Below are positions 60,211-64,000 of a stretch of DNA of 64,000 nt, piece after piece; position 1 is the first letter of the stretch, and each line of letters begins with the position of its first letter. Source of the DNA: Trissonchulus latispiculum (lineage: Eukaryota > Nematoda > Enoplea > Enoplida > Ironidae). The stretch covers positions 1-64,000 of the forward strand of contig JASAND010017645.1 of the NCBI GenBank assembly GCA_030248195.1, given 5' to 3'. The translations under genes were made by a program, and so were the position numbers. The notes under the pieces were generated by a model. It saw only the letters and a program-made list of their open reading frames with translations. It searched no databases and was not told the origin of the DNA.

Positions 60211-60568
60211 GAGGAAAGTGGCTGGTTGGGTTCACTCGCTCTACTTCTCTCTCTCTCCTCTCTTAGGTTGGAAGGTAGGCTGGCTGGTTGGTTGGATTTG
60301 AGCAGTTACTCAGAGAGTTCACTTCTCCTTCTTCTTTTCATTCGAACAGGTCTAGGTTTGGTCAGGTGGTTTGGCAGGAAAGCCTGTAGTCATTTGTGAC
60401 TTTTGGTTGGTTTTTGTACACATTATACGGAGTGGGCCATAGCCCTTTTGCGTTTATTACCTTAGCCTTTTAGGTTTATTATAAGCTCTGATTGGCTGAC
60501 AGAGCTTCGGTATTTTGGGTGAAAGCTCTGCAAGGACAGGTGTTTAGGATCTATACACCTTGTCACAT

Positions 60569-60585
60569 TGGTTCCCGTGCCGAAC
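60569..60585 (+). promoter_or_regulatory. Putative tRNA primer-binding site
   Basis: TGGTTCCCGTGCCGAAC begins with TGG, complementary to a tRNA 3' CCA, and lies two bases after a CA that could end the LTR (TTGTCACA). I have not identified the tRNA. Confidence 0.45.
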
Positions 60586-61206
60586 TTAAGGCTGTGTGAA
60601 TTGGTTTATGTATACAGGTTATATATCTGCGTGAAGTGGTCAAGGTTTATATATAGCTTTATATATATAGCAGTTTAATCCTTTTCTGTTGACAAGGCTG
60701 ATTGTAAAGGCAAAGGCTAAGGATAGCCAAAACATTTGGTTTTTTTGGTTTGGCTTAAACTTGAAGCTAAGTTTTTTTGGCTTTATTTTGAAGCAAGGCT
60801 TTTCAGTCATTGTGTTAGTGTACACTTTTAGTTATCTTTTTTTGGTGTACACCTTTTGCTGTCGAACAGTTTTTGTGTTTTATTTTTACACGTTTTTTTT
60901 TGTTTCAGCCCTGCTTAGGATGAGTGGTTCACTATGATTTTCATTATTTCTGGTTTATTCCGATCTATATTGGAACTATTTATTTCATTCCGTTTATGTT
61001 TGGACTATTAGATTTGGTTGGCCTTTAATTTTTGGTATTTGGTCTGTGGTTGCTAATTTTTGGTTTATTTGGAAAGCCTCTTGCGGCTTAACTGTTAATT
61101 TGTCCTATTTTCGCCCTGGATCTGGCCACCTTTTGGATTTTCTTTCTCTGTGTCACTCGGAACTGGACCACTGAAGGTAAAAACAGCTACGTAACTTTAT
61201 TTAATT

Positions 61207-64000
61207 ATGGCTTTTAATCCGGATCGAGGTCCACCTGGAGACGTAACAGGCGCTGGCTTGGACAGCACGGAGCCTCACGGAAGCGGTGAAATGCTAAACC
61301 CCGTTTTAGGTAACATAAAACCCTTACTGGGTGGGAATAAGGAAACGTCCGCCCGATTCTTAATTAAGGATATACCTGTGTTCGAGGGTAAATTAGGGGA
61401 AGACTTTAGGGAGTGGTTGCTCATGTTTGAACGTATAGGAGCAGCAAACGGCTGGCATTCTTCCGAAAAGGCACTTTACCTCCCCGCTTTTCTCAGGGGG
61501 TTTGCGGCAGAGAAATGGGATGATTTACCTGCTGGGGTACAGGCGAGTTGGTCTAGCGTTAAACCCGCTCTTTTAGAGAAACTGTGCCCTGTGGAGGTTA
61601 CTAGTGTGCATGTGGCTGACTTGCATAACCGTAAACAGAAGAGGACTGAATCTGTTTACGAGTATGCAAGGGAAATACAAAAAATTGCTTTAAAAGCTTA
61701 CCCTGATTTTAAAATAACCGTTCGTGAAAGGTTAATGAAGGATGTGTTTATGAATGGTCTTTTGCCACAGTTAAGGCAGCTAGTCATGAATCAACGTCCC
61801 GGTTCTTTTGAGGAAGCGGTGAGCATCGGCCACGAGCAGGAAAGTATACTAAATACATTGAACTCTGAAAATACTGCTCAGGTGGTCAACGCAATTACGG
61901 AATCGGTGGACGTTGATTCTAGACTTAAATTAATGGAGGCTACGATGGTAAAATTACAGCAAACTTTAGAAAAATTAGATACGGCTGCGGGAAGGAAAAG
62001 CACAGATTTTCGAACAGGTGATAGCTTAAGTTTCCAAAGGCAATCATTGGACCGGTTCTCTCGGACGTCGGACGGTAGACCCAAGTGTTTCTTCTGTGGT
62101 CGTCCTGGGCATATCCAAGCGCGCTGTCGTCAGCGGCTAGGATTCCAAGGCCAGAGAACGAACCCTCACCAAGTCAGAAATATTGGTAACATTCCTTCGG
62201 GTATGAGAAGGAATGCTACCGGGAGAAATAGTCAGAATTTCGTTAACGCGATGGTCAATGACAATTTTAGAGGTGATTTTAGAGAAAGTAATGTAAGTAA
62301 TAACTATCCTCCTATTTGCAGCATGGCTACAGAATCACAAGCAAGTCCGGTGACAGATTCCACTATCGAAGAACTCAGAGAGCAGAATCAACGCCTGATC
62401 CAGAGGTTGCTCACCAACAGTGGTTACGCACCACCGACGGAGTCTGCAGTGCGGGTACTGAAGACCGTCACTTCACCTTCTTATGCGGAACACCTTCGTC
62501 AAAAAGAAAGGGCTAAGGAAAGGGAATATTTGGCAGACCAGTCACTGTATGACAGTGAATTAGATTCCGATCTGGGGTTAGGTCCCCTTTTTACGGAAGG
62601 AGGGCTATTCTTTGATTCCCCCAGCAGAACTAGTGGACGGAAGGTCGGAAGAAGTACCCACCCCCAAGGCAGGAAGGACGGTTTGTTTCTGTCTGAAAAC
62701 AGGATTCGGCGTATCAGGGAAGCCGACCCTGAGAGTAGTTCCACCTCTCCCACCAGAACCAACCGTACCCTACCCAATGTCTCCGTGCGTAGGCGGGAAT
62801 CCCCGGGTTATGGGGATCGTCTGAACTATGGCGCAGTCCTGATTAATCCGGTTCTGTCAGATAGGCTGGAAGAGATCAATGCTGGTTTACGGCGGCCCCT
62901 AATATCTCTATTTGAGGAAATGTTCGATGCAGATATAAGGATTATCCGGAGAGGTCTAACTGAAGGATTTCAGCTGGACCTGGTGGAGGTTCGGAGCTAC
63001 AGCCGAGAGAAGGTACTGGATTGTATAACCAAGATCAACGAAGAGGATGACTTCTTCGCAAAACTGGTGTACGACGGCCTTAGGAAACGAGCGAAAGAGG
63101 GTAACATGTGGGAACGGATGACGCCTCCGCCTGTAGGAAAGGATATGCTGATCAAGGCTAGGGTTGATGGACACTCTGTTACCGCTCTTGTCGATACTGG
63201 AGCGACTTCGTCAGTCCTATCAGCAGACCTAGTGCAGAAACATGGGTCTCTCCGGACTAAACTATGCAGGCTGGTTAAGAACGAAGCTGTTACAGCTTTG
63301 GGAAACCGAGTCCGATTCCTTGGCGTAGTTTATTGTTGCGTGACGGTAGGTCCTTACCATACCCCCATAGGATTCCAGGTTATTCAGAGTGGATGCCCAG
63401 TGGAATGCATACTGGGTACTGATGTGCTTGAAGCGATGGGATCTGTAACCATCGATTTAGCTAACCGAAAAATCAGCATCAAAGGAACGGATGTGGATTT
63501 GGTGAATACAGAACTGGTAACACCGTCCATAAGGATGATAAGTACGCCCCCGAGAATGAAACTTCCCCCCGGCATTTCTGTGCCACAAGAAGAGTCGGCT
63601 GAGGTGGAGTCTGAAACCCAAACCCCAAATCTTCAGCAGAAACAGCAGATTCTGGAGATCACGTCTCCTTCTATTCAGCTGCTAGCCTGTTACGGTGAAC
63701 AACTTGGTAGGTTGGGATACACGTGCTTGACACCACACCTCCTACCCCTCGATCTCCCAGGTAGTGTGACTGTGATGAGGCACACGGTTACTGGGAAACA
63801 GTTGTGGGCCAGGCAAGTTTCTGAATTGGCCATAACCCTGTACCTGAGGCTCCAGAATAAGCTACATCGGCAGAACCAGTCTCTGTTGGCCATCACAGAA
63901 CCTGCGTCTGAGGCTGTTCTACCTTCAGATGTTCTGTGCATTGCTCTGAAAGCACAGAGTCCTGTGCCAACCAAGTTCCTTCTGTTGTACCCTAGTTTCT
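61207..64000 (+). CDS. Gag-protease polyprotein of an LTR retrotransposon, 3' partial
   Basis: 931 codons, open to the window end without a stop. Residues about 55-220 are a retrotransposon Gag domain (IPVFEGKLGEDFREWLLMFE, WHSSEKALYLPAFLRGFAAE, ESVYEYAREIQKIALKAYPD). A CCHC zinc knuckle CFFCGRPGHIQARC is at 294-307. A long low-complexity linker follows. A retropepsin-like aspartic protease comes next: ALVDTGATSSVLSADLV with the catalytic DTG at 663-665, and VECILGTDVLEAMG further on. The layout gag, CCHC, protease in one frame fits Ty3/gypsy-like elements. The frame is intact, suggesting a young copy. ATG 61207 is the first Met of the frame, in TTAATTATGG context. Confidence 0.9.
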   Translation, partial: MAFNPDRGPPGDVTGAGLDSTEPHGSGEMLNPVLGNIKPLLGGNKETSARFLIKDIPVFEGKLGEDFREWLLMFERIGAANGWHSSEKALYLPAFLRGFAAEKWDDLPAGVQASWSSVKPALLEKLCPVEVTSVHVADLHNRKQKRTESVYEYAREIQKIALKAYPDFKITVRERLMKDVFMNGLLPQLRQLVMNQRPGSFEEAVSIGHEQESILNTLNSENTAQVVNAITESVDVDSRLKLMEATMVKLQQTLEKLDTAAGRKSTDFRTGDSLSFQRQSLDRFSRTSDGRPKCFFCGRPGHIQARCRQRLGFQGQRTNPHQVRNIGNIPSGMRRNATGRNSQNFVNAMVNDNFRGDFRESNVSNNYPPICSMATESQASPVTDSTIEELREQNQRLIQRLLTNSGYAPPTESAVRVLKTVTSPSYAEHLRQKERAKEREYLADQSLYDSELDSDLGLGPLFTEGGLFFDSPSRTSGRKVGRSTHPQGRKDGLFLSENRIRRIREADPESSSTSPTRTNRTLPNVSVRRRESPGYGDRLNYGAVLINPVLSDRLEEINAGLRRPLISLFEEMFDADIRIIRRGLTEGFQLDLVEVRSYSREKVLDCITKINEEDDFFAKLVYDGLRKRAKEGNMWERMTPPPVGKDMLIKARVDGHSVTALVDTGATSSVLSADLVQKHGSLRTKLCRLVKNEAVTALGNRVRFLGVVYCCVTVGPYHTPIGFQVIQSGCPVECILGTDVLEAMGSVTIDLANRKISIKGTDVDLVNTELVTPSIRMISTPPRMKLPPGISVPQEESAEVESETQTPNLQQKQQILEITSPSIQLLACYGEQLGRLGYTCLTPHLLPLDLPGSVTVMRHTVTGKQLWARQVSELAITLYLRLQNKLHRQNQSLLAITEPASEAVLPSDVLCIALKAQSPVPTKFLLLYPSF

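Larger units (their letters stand above)
59683..64000 (+). mobile_element. LTR retrotransposon, Ty3/gypsy-like, 5' part only
   Basis: Promoter (60175-60210), putative LTR 3' end and primer-binding site (about 60567-60585), a ~620-base leader, and a gag-protease frame from 61207 running off the right edge. The left limit of the LTR is uncertain because the 3' LTR is outside the window. RT and integrase are not reached. Confidence 0.75.

Overview
This is a stretch of an animal nuclear genome, most likely an invertebrate. Four intron-containing host genes are recognisable, with short exons and GT-AG introns (one GC-AG). They sit in very repeat-rich DNA holding a Penelope-like retroelement, hAT-type and other inverted-repeat DNA elements, a tRNA-derived SINE, a Ty3/gypsy-type retrotransposon and three related satellite arrays. 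The standard genetic code fits every gene. I cannot name the species. A Naiad-type Penelope element, an animal TSUP gene and acceptor-like AGs just before start codons fit a non-vertebrate animal, possibly one that uses spliced-leader trans-splicing.

Layout. 1-198: broken histone H3 fragment (minus). 2633-18081: RSBN1/KDM9-like gene (minus), whose introns carry satellite array A (7.6-8.9 kb), array B (14.8-16.2 kb), a long-TIR element (4.6-5.8 kb) and two copies of a Tc1/mariner-like MITE (10.0 and 10.6 kb). 18.1-21.4 kb: G-homopolymer-rich dispersed repeats. 21.5-29.8 kb: CCAAT-box promoter and the complete seven-exon SET histone-chaperone gene (plus), with a foldback in intron 1. 29.9-36.6 kb: a nest of hAT-type elements, a foldback, an element with iterated ends and a duplicated pseudogene copy of the TSUP 3' end. 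36832-38939: TSUP (TauE/SafE) membrane transporter gene (minus). 41.5-42.2 kb: second copy of the iterated-end element. 42923-48380: complete six-exon NDUFAF3-like gene (minus) with a SINE in an intron. 49189-55486: Penelope-like element of the Naiad type (minus), with near-identical 0.68-kb direct repeats at both ends, an N-terminal-type GIY-YIG ORF before the RT ORF, and an L1-ORF1p-like ORF upstream. 56.0-58.7 kb: a 180-bp-TIR element and satellite array C, itself interrupted by an insertion. 60.1-64.0 kb: promoter, putative primer site and an uninterrupted gag-protease ORF of an LTR retrotransposon running off the right edge.

The host genes show no operon-like logic. SET and RSBN1 both act on chromatin, NDUFAF3 assists mitochondrial complex I assembly, and the TSUP protein is a membrane transporter. 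The most unusual items are the Naiad element with its ORF1-like partner and a hairpin array in its leader, the shared ~149-bp satellite core in three separate arrays, the hAT-type elements with simple-repeat ends, and the GC-AG intron in NDUFAF3.
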